Source of the DNA: Emiliania huxleyi CCMP1516
Taxonomy: Eukaryota; Haptophyta; Isochrysidales; Noelaerhabdaceae
Reading direction: 5' to 3'
DNA: 64,000 nucleotides
Assembly (NCBI RefSeq): GCF_000372725.1
Contig: NW_005196379.1
Span: forward strand, 252,247 to 316,246
Part shown: positions 1 to 10,235 of the stretch, piece after piece
Layout of the letters: each line of letters opens with the position of its first letter
How positions within the stretch are numbered: the first letter of the stretch is position 1
The notes under the pieces: generated by a model
Databases searched by the model: none
What the model was told of the DNA's origin: nothing
What the model saw: the letters and a program-made list of their open reading frames with translations, nothing else
Position numbers and translations under genes: made by a program

Positions 1-2
1 AC

Positions 3-611
3 GAGATCAGCCGGATCGTCTCGGCGATGGAGGACGAGCAGTTCGACCTCCTCATGCTGCGAGACCTCATCCAGTCCTGCGGCCGCGACGCTGCGCTCTG
101 CGGCGATGTCGGCACCAACGCCTGCATCCAGGGGGTAAGCCAGGTGTGACCAGGCGAACATGACCCGGCCGCGGGGAAAGCGCCCCTTAGGAAGCTTCCA
201 GGACCCCCCCCGATGAAGATATCCCCTGGGCGCCTCGATCCCCCCCCCCCCCCCCCCCGGCACCCGCCCCCAACACCCCCCAACACCCCCCCTCACACCC
301 CCCCTCACACCCCCTCACCCCCCCCTCACCCCCCCCTCACCCCCCCGCTCTCAAGGCCATCGAGGAGGTACTAGTGACGGAGGTAGTCGAGCGGCGTGCC
401 ACCACCGCGCGCAGAAAGCAGCGGCTCCTCGCCTCCTTCGCCGCCGCCGCCGCCGTCGGCACGCTCGCCCGCCCGCCCCCCCCCCCTTCCCCCTCCTCGC
501 ACCTCACCTCCCTCTCTCTTCGCCGGCAGGAGCCCTCGCCTCCACCCTGCCGCTGCTCTCGCCGCACCTCGCCAGCAGCAGCAGCACTCCTCTCGCCGAC
601 GAGCCCGCCGA

Positions 612-666
<55 letters not shown>

Positions 667-2662
667 AGGCTCGTATCGCTCCTCTCGCTGGCGGGCGCGC
701 GGCTGCTTCCGTTTCGCGTCTCCATCCTGCAGGCGTGCGCGCTGCTGTGCACGCTCCTCTCGCTCGCCGCGCTCGCCTCGGCGACGGGCGTGCTGCGGGG
801 CAGGCGGCGGCGCGCGAGCGCGCCGCCGGAGCAGCGGACGGGCGACGCCAAGACGGCGCCAGCGGGCTCGTCATCTCCCGCGAGCTCGGAGAAGGGGATG
901 TGCGCCGCGCTTCCGGCCTCGATCTGCCTCTCTTCCTCCTCGTCGGCGGTCGGCTCGGCCAGCAACTCGCGAAAGTCCTTCTCGATGGAGGCGCTGCCCG
1001 CACGGCACCGCCCGGTCGCGTCCCCGCCGGCCGCCGCTCCGCTGAGGCCCGCCTCCTTCTCGACGATCGGAGAGCTGCGCGCCGCCGCCGCCGTGGTGCG
1101 GCGGCCGCCGAGCAGGGAGGGGGCGGGAGGGGACGGCTCGCTCTCCCCCGCGAGGCCGCTTTCCCGCGAGGGTCAGCGAGTCGACTCGCTCGGCGTCGCG
1201 TGGCCGGCCGCCTCGTCGCAATCGCAGGCGGACCTGCTCTTCCGCATGTCCGGCCTCGGCCAGGTGCAGGAGTTTGTGGAGGGAGGCAGCCTGCTGCACG
1301 CGCTCGGCCCGAAGCCGCCCTCGACGCAGCCGCCCTCGCGCACGCCGGACAGCTCCAGCCCTGGTCCAGACTTCAACCCGGTGGCGTGGAGGCGCCTCCC
1401 CGAGTCGGGCGCAGCCCCGTCACCCGCCGCCGCGAGCGCCGCCGCCGAGCCGCCCGTAGCGGCGGGGGCGCGCCATCGCGACATCTCGCCTCCCTCCGCC
1501 GCCACGTCGCCCGCCGCCGCGCCCCTCTCGCCCGCCTCGCCGGACTCGGCGAAGAGCGGCGGCGCCGCCGAGCCGCCGATGACGTTTCGCACCACAGACA
1601 ACCTGTTTGCGACGGCAGCGCCGCTCCCCTCGCTGCTGGCGAGAGAGGCCGCCACCGCCCTTCACGCGGCTCGCGCTGTGAACAGGTGGACGACCACGAG
1701 GCGAGCGATTTCGTCGAGCGGCGCGTGCTCGGGCAGGGCGCCTTTGGGCACGCGGTGCTGTGGGAGTCGCGCCGCAACGGGCTGCTCGTCGTGGCGAAGA
1801 AGCTTCTCATCGCCGGCACCACCGACTTCCGGAAGCTGGAGAACGAGGTTGCGATCTGCGCGTCGCTCCGCCACCCCAACATCGTGCAGTACTTGCGCAC
1901 GTCCCACAACGACACCTACCTCGTCCTCATGCTTGAGTACGCGTCGGGCGGGTCGGTCGCCGACCAGCTCGACAAGCACGCCGCCTCGACGACGCCCTTC
2001 GAGCAGGGCCGCGTCTGCCTCTGGCTGGCGCAGCTCTCGTCGGCGGTCGCCTACCTCCACTCGGTCAAGGGGAAAGGGCATCCCCCCCCCCCCCCCTCCC
2101 TCCTCCTCGGCCCTCCCCTCCTCCTCGCCCCCTCCCACTCCTCCCCCCCCACACACCACACACACTCCCCACACCCCCTCCACTCCCCACACTCCCCCCA
2201 CACCTGCAGGTCCTCCACCGCGACCTCTCCGCCTCCAACGTCTTTCTCTCTGCGGCGGGCGACATCAAGGTCGGCGACTTTGGCCTCTCGAAGACCACGG
2301 GCGTCAACGCGTCCCGCTCCGCGCTGGCGACGACGATGTGCGGCACGCCAAACTACTGCTCGCCCGAGCTCATCAACGGCGAGCCGTACGGCGCCGCCTC
2401 CGACGTGTGGGCCATCGGGTTGATTGCGTACCAGCTCTTCACGCTGAGGCACCCCTTCGAGGCCTCCTCCGTCTCGCAGCTCTTCCGCCTCATCTGCGCC
2501 GGCAAGGTCGACACGGCCGCCCTCGCGGCCGCCCCCTTCCCGCCCGAGCTCACCTGCATCGCGGACACCCGCCACCTGCTCCACCCCAACGCCGCGCTCC
2601 GCATGCGGCTCGTCGAGCTGCTGGCGCTGCCCGCCCTCCGCTCCGCGTCGCCGAGGCAGTGA
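3..2662 (+). CDS. membrane-anchored Ser/Thr protein kinase (5'-partial)
   Basis: A gene entering from the left edge; the start is not in the window. An exon at 3-134 ends at a gtaagc donor. After one or more short exons (the polyC-rich stretch 180-350 is intronic), an exon from 530 encodes a Ser/Pro/Ala-rich region with one hydrophobic segment near 715-790 that looks like a transmembrane helix. An intron ending at 1685 changes frame into the kinase domain: glycine loop GQGAFG, VAKK lysine, HPNIVQYL, then after a polyC intron (about 2068-2213) catalytic loop HRDLSASNVF, KVGDFGLSK, CGTPNYCSPEL and DVWAIGLIAYQL. All catalytic residues (K, HRD, DFG) are present. The architecture suggests a receptor-like kinase with a cytoplasmic C-terminal kinase; ligand and substrate are unknown. 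The kinase call is secure, the 5' exon joins are not. At the polyC intron the homology-expected donor follows AAG and is not GT or GC. Confidence 0.8.
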
Positions 2663-3713
2663 GCCGCCAGGCCCCTCGCGCCAGGCCCCTCGCGCCAGGC
2701 CCCTCGCGCCCTCTCCCCACCCCCCGACCGCGGGGTGGTGTACCCTTTTCCCTCTCCGAGTCTCCTGCCAGAGACCGATGTACCACGCCGCATGCTCCGT
2801 GGGTCTTTAGCTCGACCCCGGGCGCATGCGCATGCATGAATGTTGCGTCGTGCCCCGCCCCGCGTTTGCTCGCCGGCATCGTGTGTGCGTCTCTCTCCGC
2901 TTGCTAGTGGGCGCGCCGGAGAGAGATTTTGTTGTGCGCGCACACACACGCATGTGGCGAGTCTGCGCGTGATTGAGGCGGCGGAGGCGATTATTGCCTG
3001 ATGCCAGATGCCTCTTTTTTTACGGGGTTGTAGTTGTACACGAGATGAACGAGAACTTCGGCAGAATCGCGGGCTCAACCTCGCAGAAGCATACTCTACG
3101 TGGCTGGGTTCACAGCGATTGTAGGAAAATTGGGAAACCACCCTTGACGGTCGCGGCCTTCCGACTCGCGCCTTCGCCTCACTGGCACTATTGTAGCCCT
3201 GGCCGGTGCGCGTGCGGAGTTGAAGTTCCGGAGTGAAAATTCGAACGCGTTCTCTCACGGTGACCAAAAAATGTCCGCCTCTCAGAGGCACCTCCGGAGG
3301 CAGGCCGCTGCACGCTGGCGACACAGCTCCAGCTGTCGAACTGACCCGCAGCTCCTTTCAGAGCGGGAACTGTGACAAAAGTTGACTGAGGCGGTTGTCA
3401 GGAATCATCATACGGATCACATTGTGGCTCTTTCATGACGGGAGACCGCCCGACCACTCCTGGGTGGCACTGCCACCGGTGTCGCTCGACGTCCTGTCGA
3501 CAGCGTGCCGACAGCGACACAGACCATGTGGGACGCGTCGAGTCGAGTATCGACCTCTACTGCTTACCCAGCCTTCGACGTTGGGCCAGGTACCAATTTT
3601 GTCGAATTTATTTCAAAGTCTGCAGGCGCGGAGCGCCTGCGAAAATTTTTTGAAGAAATTTGCGGCCGGGCCTGATTTCAACAAGATCTTTCAAATCTGC
3701 GGTGTGGAGTTGG
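2663..3713. other. intergenic, no gene seen
   Basis: About 1 kb between the kinase stop and the telomere-like repeats. Short open frames occur on both strands but none has domain content. The composition is less GC-rich than the flanking exons. Nothing else recognised. Confidence 0.6.
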
Positions 3714-3992
3714 GGGGTGGGTTAGGTAGGGTTGTTATAGGGTTAGGGTCAGGGTTAGTCTTGTTGTGTCTGTATATGCCAGCGTTGCAGGGTTCTGCGC
3801 TGTGATCTGGCCCCACAGCGCCGACGACTAAGACTCAGCCCCGCACGCTGACCTAGGGTTAGGGTTAGGGTTAGGGTTAGGGTTAGGGTTAGGGTTAGTC
3901 TTCTTGTGTTTGTATGCCAGCGTTGCAGAGTTCTGCGCTGGGATCTGGCCCCAGCGCCGACGAGTAAGACTCAGCACCGCACGCTGACCCCA
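3714..3992 (+). repeat. interstitial telomeric tract in a tandem duplication
   Basis: Between 3854 and 3898 the hexamer TTAGGG is repeated about 7.5 times without error, and a degenerate version lies at 3719-3757. The unique sequence after each tract (3757-3853 and 3894-3990, starting GTTAGTCTT and ending CACGCTGACC) is about 90 percent alike, so the telomeric hexamers belong to a roughly 140-bp tandem unit. This resembles subtelomeric repeats or a healed chromosome end inside the contig. Confidence 0.85.
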
Positions 3993-3999
3993 CCAAATG

Positions 4000-4292
4000 C
4001 CGCCTCAGGGCGCCAGGCCGCCAGCCACCACTTACACGCGGCCGGCGCCCTCTCGCGGCAAAAGGGTCGAGCGAGCGGGCAGAGTCGCGATGTCTGCGCA
4101 CCCGCGTGCCGATGGGCGGCACACGCAGCGGAGAGAGGCCCTGTCACGCCGCCAGTAGCGTTCCGCACTCCCCACGCCACCAATTGCCGCCTCAGGGCGC
4201 CAGCCACCTCGTCTTACACGCGGCCGGCGCCCTCTCGCGGCAAAAGGGTCGAGCGAGCGGGCAGAGTCGCGAGATGTCCCTGCGCACCTGGG
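4000..4292 (+). repeat. tandem duplication, about 180-bp unit
   Basis: Two near-identical copies, about 4000-4110 and 4183-4290, share GCCGCCTCAGGGCGCCAG, the CGGCCGGCGCCCTCTCGCGG core and the GGTCGAGCGAGCGGGCAGAG tail. The block directly follows the telomere-like tandem block, so the whole 3.7-4.3 kb stretch looks subtelomeric. No coding potential is evident. Confidence 0.8.
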
Positions 4293-4499
4293 TGTTCGCC
4301 GCCTATATGCTCTATCCTGTGCCAAGACGGACACGTTTTGACAATCAAAATCTACCTCAAAATTTGCGGCCGCCCCTCGAATGATTGTGAATGAGCTTGC
4401 CAGCGGCGAGGGCGGTCGAGTGCACGGAGCTAAGTGCCTCGCCGTCCTCGCGGGAGTCGCTTAGGCGGCTCCAGTGGTGTACCTGTGTTAGTGCCAGTG

Positions 4500-5590
4500 C
4501 GCGCCAGTCCCGTGCCCAGTGTTGTGCGAGGGAGTTTTGTTGTAAAATTCTTTTCCTAGTTGGGTTGTAAAATTCTTTTCTACTAGAAGCCGTCGTCCGC
4601 GCTTTGCCTGTTGTGTGAATTGTGCGTGTGCGAGGGAGTTCTTTGTAGAATTCTTTTTTGAGCTAGACTTCGATGTTAATAGAAACAAGCGAAGGCACAC
4701 ACAACATGACGCCAAACACACGCGATTGCACGCACCGCACCGCACCCAGCACCCGCGCCCGCCGCGCCCCGGCCCCCGCCCCGCCCAGGTGGGAAAGAGA
4801 CGAGGAGATGGAACAGCCCGAGGAAAGGAGCGAAACAAACACGTATGGGAGGTTGAAATCGTGCACCACGCTGCCCGGCGTTTCTCACTTTCCGGGACAG
4901 CCCCGCCCTTGTGAGGCAGGAAAGTGGCGGATACCCCGTACGCCCAGTTCATTAGGACCCCTTTGCGGGCCGCCCATTCCCCTTTCCCTTTTCCAACCTT
5001 GGGGAGCCGATGATTGTTGCTTTTGCCCGGGGGGCCCCGGAGGCCCCCCCCCCCCCCCCCCCACCACCACCACCACCACACACACACACACACACCGCCG
5101 CCGCCGCGCGAGCGCCGCGCGGCGGCACACCCAGCTCAAAAGAAAAAGAAAAAAGGCGAAGGAGGAGACCAGCGGGGGAGACTTCCCGCCTATGCAACAC
5201 CCCAGAGAGGGGCTGCCATCGCCGAAGCTGTGCCTAAGCATAACTCCAAAACCCGCAGCGGCCCAGGGGGGCTTGGGGGCAGCCTGCCGGACCGCCGCTG
5301 CACGGGGCTAAGCACCAGAAGATGAATGTAGTTGATGGATCGGGCTATCGTCCGTGACTCCCCTCTTTACGTCAGAGTGGGACCTACGCCGCGCCGGGCA
5401 AGGGGCGCGCCCGGTCCTCGACGGAGCCGCGCGCCCCAAGCGACCCAGGCGGCGAGTAGTCGTCGTTGAACCTCCGGCATGTAGTTGCCCGTGGTTAGCG
5501 GGCCGTCCGCCCTCCGCCGTCCGTCGCTTCGTGTGACCAGCGGAGAAAGAAGTTTACCTTACTTACCTTACATCGAGTTTCGAGGTCTAG
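4500..5590. other. gene-free stretch with microsatellites
   Basis: No convincing gene. Three copies of an AAATTCTTTT-type motif lie at about 4544, 4566 and 4648, two of them preceded by a repeated TGCGAGGGAGTT. A polyC/(CAC)n/(CA)n microsatellite covers 5041-5097. A 212-codon open frame here is proline/threonine low complexity and was not accepted as a gene. Confidence 0.55.
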
Positions 5591-5601
5591 AGAAGGGGGG
5601 G

Positions 5602-6545
5602 AGGCGGTGGAGAAGGAGCTGAGGGAGGGTGTAGAGGATGTAGAGTGTAGAGCGCTGTAGAGCTGTAGAGCTGTAGAGCGCTCTGGAGCGCTGTAGAGCT
5701 GTAGAGCTCTACATCCGCCGCGGGACAGAGCGATGCAGATGTAGAGCGATGTAGAGGCCCTCTACAGCGTGAAATCTCTACAACAAACTCTACATCATAA
5801 GCGGCGAACGAGGCACGGTCGCTCTCCGACATGAGGCGCGTTGCACTTGCCAGTGCTGCCCTGGCCTTCTGTCTGCCCGCCCAATGGGTGGCAGTTGCCT
5901 CTGCTGCTGTGGCATGCCTCACGGCTGCGACTGGCCGGCGCCTCGGCGCGTCAGCTCGGCTCGGCGTAGCGATCGTGGCCAGCGCAACTCGCTTGGACTC
6001 AACGCTCAGCCAGGAGCTCCCGCACGCGCTGGCGCGAGTCATGGCGCATGCAACGCGTCTGAATGCTCGCCTCGCCTCGCGCAAATGCGACCGTCCTCGC
6101 AGCCGACAGTCCACCGCCTGCTAAAGAAGCACCGCGACGAATGCGGCACCGGCGACGCATGGCAGGCTGGTCATGACGCAGTTATAGGGTGTTGTGTGCC
6201 GTCAGAGTGACTCTCTGTGTGTCAGGGATAGTCAGGGCCGTCCACCAGAGCTCCAGTAAGCTCGGAGACACCCCATTAGCGCGGCTCGACCTCTTTGAGG
6301 CACTGCCTCCCCGGCGGTTTTGCTGTAGAGCCTCTACAACAAACTCTACAGCAAAATCGCGCTCTACATCGCTCTACATCGGACTCACATCGTCACGCGC
6401 CGGATGTAGAGGCTAGAGCTCTACAGCTCTACAGCGCTCCAGAGCGCTCTACATCTCTACAGCTCTACAGCGCTCTACATCTCTACAGCTCTACAGCGCT
6501 CTACACTCTACATCCTCTGCACCCTCCCTCAGAGAAGGAGGTGGG
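5602..6545. mobile_element. foldback-type element with about 200-bp imperfect inverted repeats
   Basis: The left arm (about 5602-5800) and right arm (about 6310-6545) are inverted copies. Both contain GAGGGAGGGTG(T/C)AGAGGATG followed by many CTGTAGAG octamers and the GCGCTCTGGAGCGCT palindrome. A direct copy of CTCTACAACAAACTCTACA also occurs in each arm (about 5777 and 6332). The enclosed 0.5 kb is unique and holds one small ORF. No target duplication was found. This could be a foldback or MITE-like transposon or a locally inverted minisatellite. Confidence 0.65.
5831..6124 (+). CDS. small putative secreted protein inside the foldback element
   Basis: A 97-codon ORF with an ATG start. Its N-terminus looks like a cleavable signal peptide: MRR, then about 20 mostly Ala/Leu/Val residues ending AVASA. 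The remainder is Ala/Arg-rich with no recognisable domain. It lies exactly between the two inverted arms. It could be a genuine small secreted protein, the first exon of a larger gene, or a chance frame in GC-rich DNA. I do not recognise a family. Confidence 0.3.
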   Translation: MRRVALASAALAFCLPAQWVAVASAAVACLTAATGRRLGASARLGVAIVASATRLDSTLSQELPHALARVMAHATRLNARLASRKCDRPRSRQSTAC

Positions 6546-6554
6546 TGGGAGGCC

Positions 6555-7040
6555 GTGGCGTGGGGGGGGGGGGGGGGGCCCAAAAAGGGGCCCCCGGCCA
6601 AAGGGGCCGCAAGGAAAAAAACTGGAGAAACGGCGCCGGGGGGTAAAATAACCCGGGTAGGAGGGGGAACGCGAATGGAGGCGGTGGAGCTGGAGGTGGC
6701 GGGGGGGCGGGGGGGGGGGGGGGGGGGGTAGGGGAAACCGCCAAATTGGGAGGGAGGGGGCCATAAAGGAAAAGGCCGCTGAGGGGAAGGCGGGCCAAGC
6801 GGGGAGGGAGGAAACCACCTCCGGGAAGGAGGAGGACCCCGAGGAGGTGGGAGGGGGAATGGCCAGGGAGGTGGCGGCCTGGGTGGGTGGGTGGGGGGGG
6901 GGGGGGGGCCCAAGAAAAAACCCGAAGGGAGCCCCCCTGAAAAAATTTGGCAAAGGCGAAGGCCGTAACAAAAAGGGCGGCGGGAAGGAAGGAGGCGGCG
7001 GGGGAAAAAAAGAAAGAAAGCAAACACAACCCAAGGGGGG
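6555..7040. other. low-quality homopolymer-rich sequence
   Basis: Long G runs (for example 6561-6578, 6711-6728, 6894-6908), each followed by CCC(A)n blocks, and strong purine-strand bias. Proline-rich open frames on the minus strand are a by-product. The same texture occurs beside the large assembly gap at 34669-34978, so this is probably poor consensus sequence or a difficult G-quadruplex-like region. No gene is called. Confidence 0.6.
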
Positions 7041-7042
7041 GA

Positions 7043-7130
7043 AAGGAAGAAAACGGACAACCCAGAGGAGGGATGGGAGGACGGCACGCCGCCACCACAC
7101 AGGGATTTTCAGGAGAGGAGTGTGGTCGGC
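7043..7130 (+). repeat. dispersed repeat family A, copy 1
   Basis: Contains the family core GGGATGGGAGGACGGCACGC followed by CGCCACCACACAGGGATTTT and an AG-rich tail. It ends about 30 bp before the start of the RCC1-repeat gene. Other copies are at 21777-21955, 32555-32625 (minus), 37520-37913 (minus) and 41640-41775. Confidence 0.8.
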
Positions 7131-7159
7131 GGGCTGAGCGGGGAATTCTTTTTCTCGCG

Positions 7160-8602
7160 ATGTCTGCCCCGCCGCGGCGCCGCTCGCGCCGCCTCGCCAC
7201 CTCCTCCTCCGCCGCCGCACGCCCGCCAGGCACGCCGCCGCTTGCCTGCCTCCTCGACCTCCCCACCGAGCTCCTCGAGCGCGCCCTCGCTCGCTGCGAC
7301 AGCCCCGTCGACATCGCTCGCGTCGCGGCCGTCTCGCTCCTCTTCCACGCCGCGCTCGCGGCGGGGGCCATCCGCTTGTGGGCGCAAGAGCGCGGCTTCG
7401 AGCTGCCGGCGCAGCCTGAGGACGAGGGCTGCGCCGTGCGGTGGCTGTGCTATTCGGCGCTGCTGTGCGAGTCCAACCCGCCGGCGAGGGCGGCGGCAGG
7501 CCATTGGCACAGCCTCTTCATTGACGGCGAGGGGCGGCTCTCGTCGTGCGGAATGGCTGAGAGCTGGCTGCCGGGACTGCTTGGGCACGGCGAGGGTGTG
7601 ACGCGGCTGAACACGCCCACCCGACTCCCGTCGATGCTGGGTGAGCGCGCTGTTAGTGTGTCGGCTGCAGACCGCCACAACCTCGCCCTCGCCGCCGACG
7701 GCAATGTCTGGAGCTGGGGCGATGCAGACTTCGGCAAGCTGGGCCACGGCGACAAGCAGCACCAGTGGCTGCCGAAGAAGATCGAGGCCTTGGCTGGCCA
7801 GCGCGTTGTCGCTGTGTCGGCTGCGGCCAATCACAGCATTGCCATCACCGCCAACGGCGCCATCTGGAGCTGGGGCGGTGGAGGCTTTGGCCGGCTGGGC
7901 CACGGCGACCAGCAGCACCAGCTGCTGCCCAAGAGGGTCGAAGCCTTTGCTGGCCAGCGCGTCGTCGCTGTGACGGCTGGATCCGTTCACAACCTCGCCA
8001 TCACCGCCGACGGCGCCATCTGGAGCTGGGGCTGGGGAGCCAATGACCGGTTGGGCCACGGCGACGAGCAGACCCAGCTGCTGCCGAAGAAGGTCGAGGG
8101 CTTGGCTGGCCAACGCGTCGTCGCTGTCTCGGCTGGGACCGCTCACAGCCTCGCCATCACCGCCGACGGAGCCGTCTGGTCCTGGGGCTGGGGAGCCAAT
8201 GGCCAGTTGGGCCACGACGACCAGCAGAGCCAGTGGCAGCTGGGCCACGGCGACGAGCAGACCCAGCTGCTGCCGAAGAAGGTCGAGTCCTTTGCTGGCC
8301 AGCGCGTTGTCGCGGTCTCGGCTGGAGCCCACCACAATCTCGCCATCACCACCGACGGCGCCGTCTGGAGCTGGGGTGGTGGAGGGGACGGCAAGCTGGG
8401 CCACGGCGACGAGCAGATGCAGCGGCAGCCCAAGAAGATCGAGGGCTTTGCTGGCCGGCGCGTCGTCGCTGTCGCGGCTGGACGGTTCCATAGCCTCGCC
8501 CTCACCGCCGACAGCGCCGTCTTCACCTGGGGTGAGGGCGACCACGCCTGCCTAGGCCACGGAGATGACCTGTCAAACCAGCTGCTGCCCAAGAAGATTT
8601 AG
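7160..8602 (+). CDS. F-box-like / RCC1-repeat protein
   Basis: A single-exon 480-residue protein. Residues about 28-85 resemble an F-box (LLDLPTELLERAL, then a helix-rich stretch). From about residue 115 to the end there are seven roughly 50-residue RCC1-type blades, each with the pattern GQRVVAVSAG, HSLAITADG, WSWGxGxxGxLGHGDE and LLPKKVE. Such repeats fold as a beta-propeller used for protein binding; with an F-box the likely role is substrate recognition in an SCF ubiquitin ligase. One blade junction holds a short internal duplication (LGHDDQQSQW beside LGHGDEQTQL). The blades are very alike in DNA, indicating recent repeat homogenisation. An AATTCTTTTTCTCGCG stretch ends at the start codon, and a family A repeat lies just upstream. 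The specific substrate is unknown. Confidence 0.88.
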   Translation: MSAPPRRRSRRLATSSSAAARPPGTPPLACLLDLPTELLERALARCDSPVDIARVAAVSLLFHAALAAGAIRLWAQERGFELPAQPEDEGCAVRWLCYSALLCESNPPARAAAGHWHSLFIDGEGRLSSCGMAESWLPGLLGHGEGVTRLNTPTRLPSMLGERAVSVSAADRHNLALAADGNVWSWGDADFGKLGHGDKQHQWLPKKIEALAGQRVVAVSAAANHSIAITANGAIWSWGGGGFGRLGHGDQQHQLLPKRVEAFAGQRVVAVTAGSVHNLAITADGAIWSWGWGANDRLGHGDEQTQLLPKKVEGLAGQRVVAVSAGTAHSLAITADGAVWSWGWGANGQLGHDDQQSQWQLGHGDEQTQLLPKKVESFAGQRVVAVSAGAHHNLAITTDGAVWSWGGGGDGKLGHGDEQMQRQPKKIEGFAGRRVVAVAAGRFHSLALTADSAVFTWGEGDHACLGHGDDLSNQLLPKKI

Positions 8603-9329
8603 TCGTGGGCGCGGGGGCACCGGGGTGTTCCCGACCTTCACCCCGCTGGCTGCGAACGCGAACGCCGTCATCCCAGCTGCATCCGTCTGCTCGCCTCACC
8701 GAGCGACGCGCGCCGAGCCACTTGTATCAGTACACAGTGCTGAGCTGCCACGTGCAGGCCTGTGCTGCCGACGCGAGAGGCCGAGAGCTTGCTCGGGCTC
8801 GTGTCCCTGAAAACCCTGTCGCCTGTGCTCCGTCCACGTCGCGGCCTCTGAGCTCCGTCGAGTCGCCCGGGCGCGCGCGGGCAGGCGCACCGAACTTACC
8901 GGAGGGTGTTTCAGAGAGCCATCGAAAAGAATTTGCTGATCAAAATTTGCGGTGGCCCGGATCGAAAGACGAAACCTGTACTTTGGCCAACCTTCGATTG
9001 TATCCTGGCTGTGGTCCCACACCCACTGGTGTCCATCTCAGAGACCGCAGGAGGTCATGAGGGTCGATGGGAGTGCCAACCCCACAATGTGTCTAAAAAC
9101 CCAGCCCAGTAGTGTCTATCAGGGGCTATTCTACACACGACTACTTGCTTGACGTGTCCCGCGGTCGCTCTCGTACACATATTTACCGCCCCCCCCGCCT
9201 CCTGCTCACACATACACATACGCTGGAGAGCCTGTCTCTCTCGAAGTTTTGTGAAGAGTAGTGAGTACAGTCGCATCGCGCATACCTGAATCGGCCGGGC
9301 CGAATAATCGCGCACTCTGCTGCACACAT
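8603..9329. other. intergenic, no gene seen
   Basis: Open frames are short and lack domains. An AATTTGCGG motif near 8945 recurs at about 3660 and 4360 and may be a worn repeat. Nothing else recognised. Confidence 0.5.
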
Positions 9330-10067
9330 TCATGCCCGCGCGAACTCTGAGCCAGCAAAGGTCAGCATAAAGGCCAGGTCGAGGATGCAGAACACGGCGA
9401 GGAAGGGCAGGGCGTGCCACAGGGTGTGCCATGCTAACATCTCCTCCAGCCGCGGCGCCGCTCGCCGCGAGGCCTGCGCCGCTTTCGCCTTGGCGAAGAG
9501 CGCGAGCGCACAGCCGGCTAGCCAGAGGCTGAGCGTGGATCTCGGAACCACGAAGTGGCCGAGGAGGGAGCGAGCGCCGAGCCAAGGGCCAAAGGCGAGA
9601 AAGAGCGTGGACGCCAGCAGCGGATCCAGCTGTTTCCACACCGAGGGCCGCCCCCACGACTGCACGTCACCCAGATACGCGACAGCGCCCTGCACGACCA
9701 GCGCCATGCCGAGCGCGCACCACCACACGCCCGCGTCGTAAGATCGCATACGGTCAGCGAAGAGCAGCAGAAGCAGGCCAGCAAACGAGTAGCCACCCGC
9801 GGAGTATCTGTACGCCACAGCGAGCGGGTGTCGCGAGAAGACGTAAGGCCGCCACTCAGGTCTATCGGCCGAAGGGTCGGAGCGAACGAGGTGGAGCATG
9901 GACTCCTCGCACAGCGACAGGTACGAGTAGGCCTCGAAGACTTTTCGAAGACGCACAGCGACAGGTACGAGTAGGCCTCGAAGACTCTCCGAAGACGCAC
10001 AGCGACAGGTACGAGTAGGCCTCGAAGACTCTCCGAAGACGTGTGCGATGGCCAAAAGGGAATCCAC
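9330..10067 (-). CDS. multi-pass membrane protein, possibly CREST-like hydrolase family
   Basis: About 190 C-terminal residues read well and contain five or six hydrophobic helices, with a YLGDVQSWG loop, an acidic-His N-terminal patch (CEESMLH) and a C-terminal WHTLWHALPF helix. Helix-embedded Asp and paired His recall the CREST superfamily (alkaline ceramidase, PAQR, Per1), but I cannot place it firmly. The 5' end is uncertain: three copies of a 44-bp unit (9910-10041) lie at the N-terminal boundary. Because 44 is not a multiple of three, each copy is read in a different frame, so the peptide FEAYSYLSLC appears once per frame. The true start may lie upstream, or the triplication may have damaged the gene. 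The only start in frame at the 5' end is a GTG. Confidence 0.5.
   Translation of the reverse strand: MDSLLAIAHVFGESSRPTRTCRCASSESLRGLLVPVAVRLRKVFEAYSYLSLCEESMLHLVRSDPSADRPEWRPYVFSRHPLAVAYRYSAGGYSFAGLLLLLFADRMRSYDAGVWWCALGMALVVQGAVAYLGDVQSWGRPSVWKQLDPLLASTLFLAFGPWLGARSLLGHFVVPRSTLSLWLAGCALALFAKAKAAQASRRAAPRLEEMLAWHTLWHALPFLAVFCILDLAFMLTFAGSEFARA
9910..10041. repeat. three tandem copies of a 44-bp unit
   Basis: Copies at 9910-9953, 9954-9997 and 9998-10041. Two are identical; the third differs at a couple of bases. The unit begins CACAGCGACAGGTACGAGTA. It sits in the 5' part of the minus-strand membrane-protein gene and cycles through all reading frames. Confidence 0.95.
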
Positions 10068-10235
10068 GGATAAAGAATTCTAAAGATATTGGCACGACAA
10101 GGGCGCAGACTGGCGCGGACTGGCACACACATAAAGAAAGGGAATTTTGCTTGAGATTCTTCTTAGCAGATCAAGCACAGAGCTCACACACATCACAGCG
10201 GGAGGAAAGCGGCGAGTCGCAAGTGAGTAAACTGA

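Noticed and set aside
4673-5311. 212-codon plus-strand frame
   Set aside because: Low-complexity Pro/Thr/His stretch from a microsatellite; no homology signal or good start context.
5631-6535. CRISPR-like reading of the CTGTAGAG repeats
   Set aside because: Eukaryotic context, no spacers of regular length, and the repeats are inverted arms.
6501-7371. Proline-rich minus-strand frames
   Set aside because: Produced by G-run, probably low-quality sequence.
7109-8545. 478-codon minus-strand frame opposite the RCC1 gene
   Set aside because: Regular only because it mirrors the RCC1 repeats; no domain of its own.
9330-10067. Firm assignment as alkaline ceramidase or PAQR receptor
   Set aside because: Only scattered Asp/His similarity; helix count and motif spacing cannot be verified by eye.
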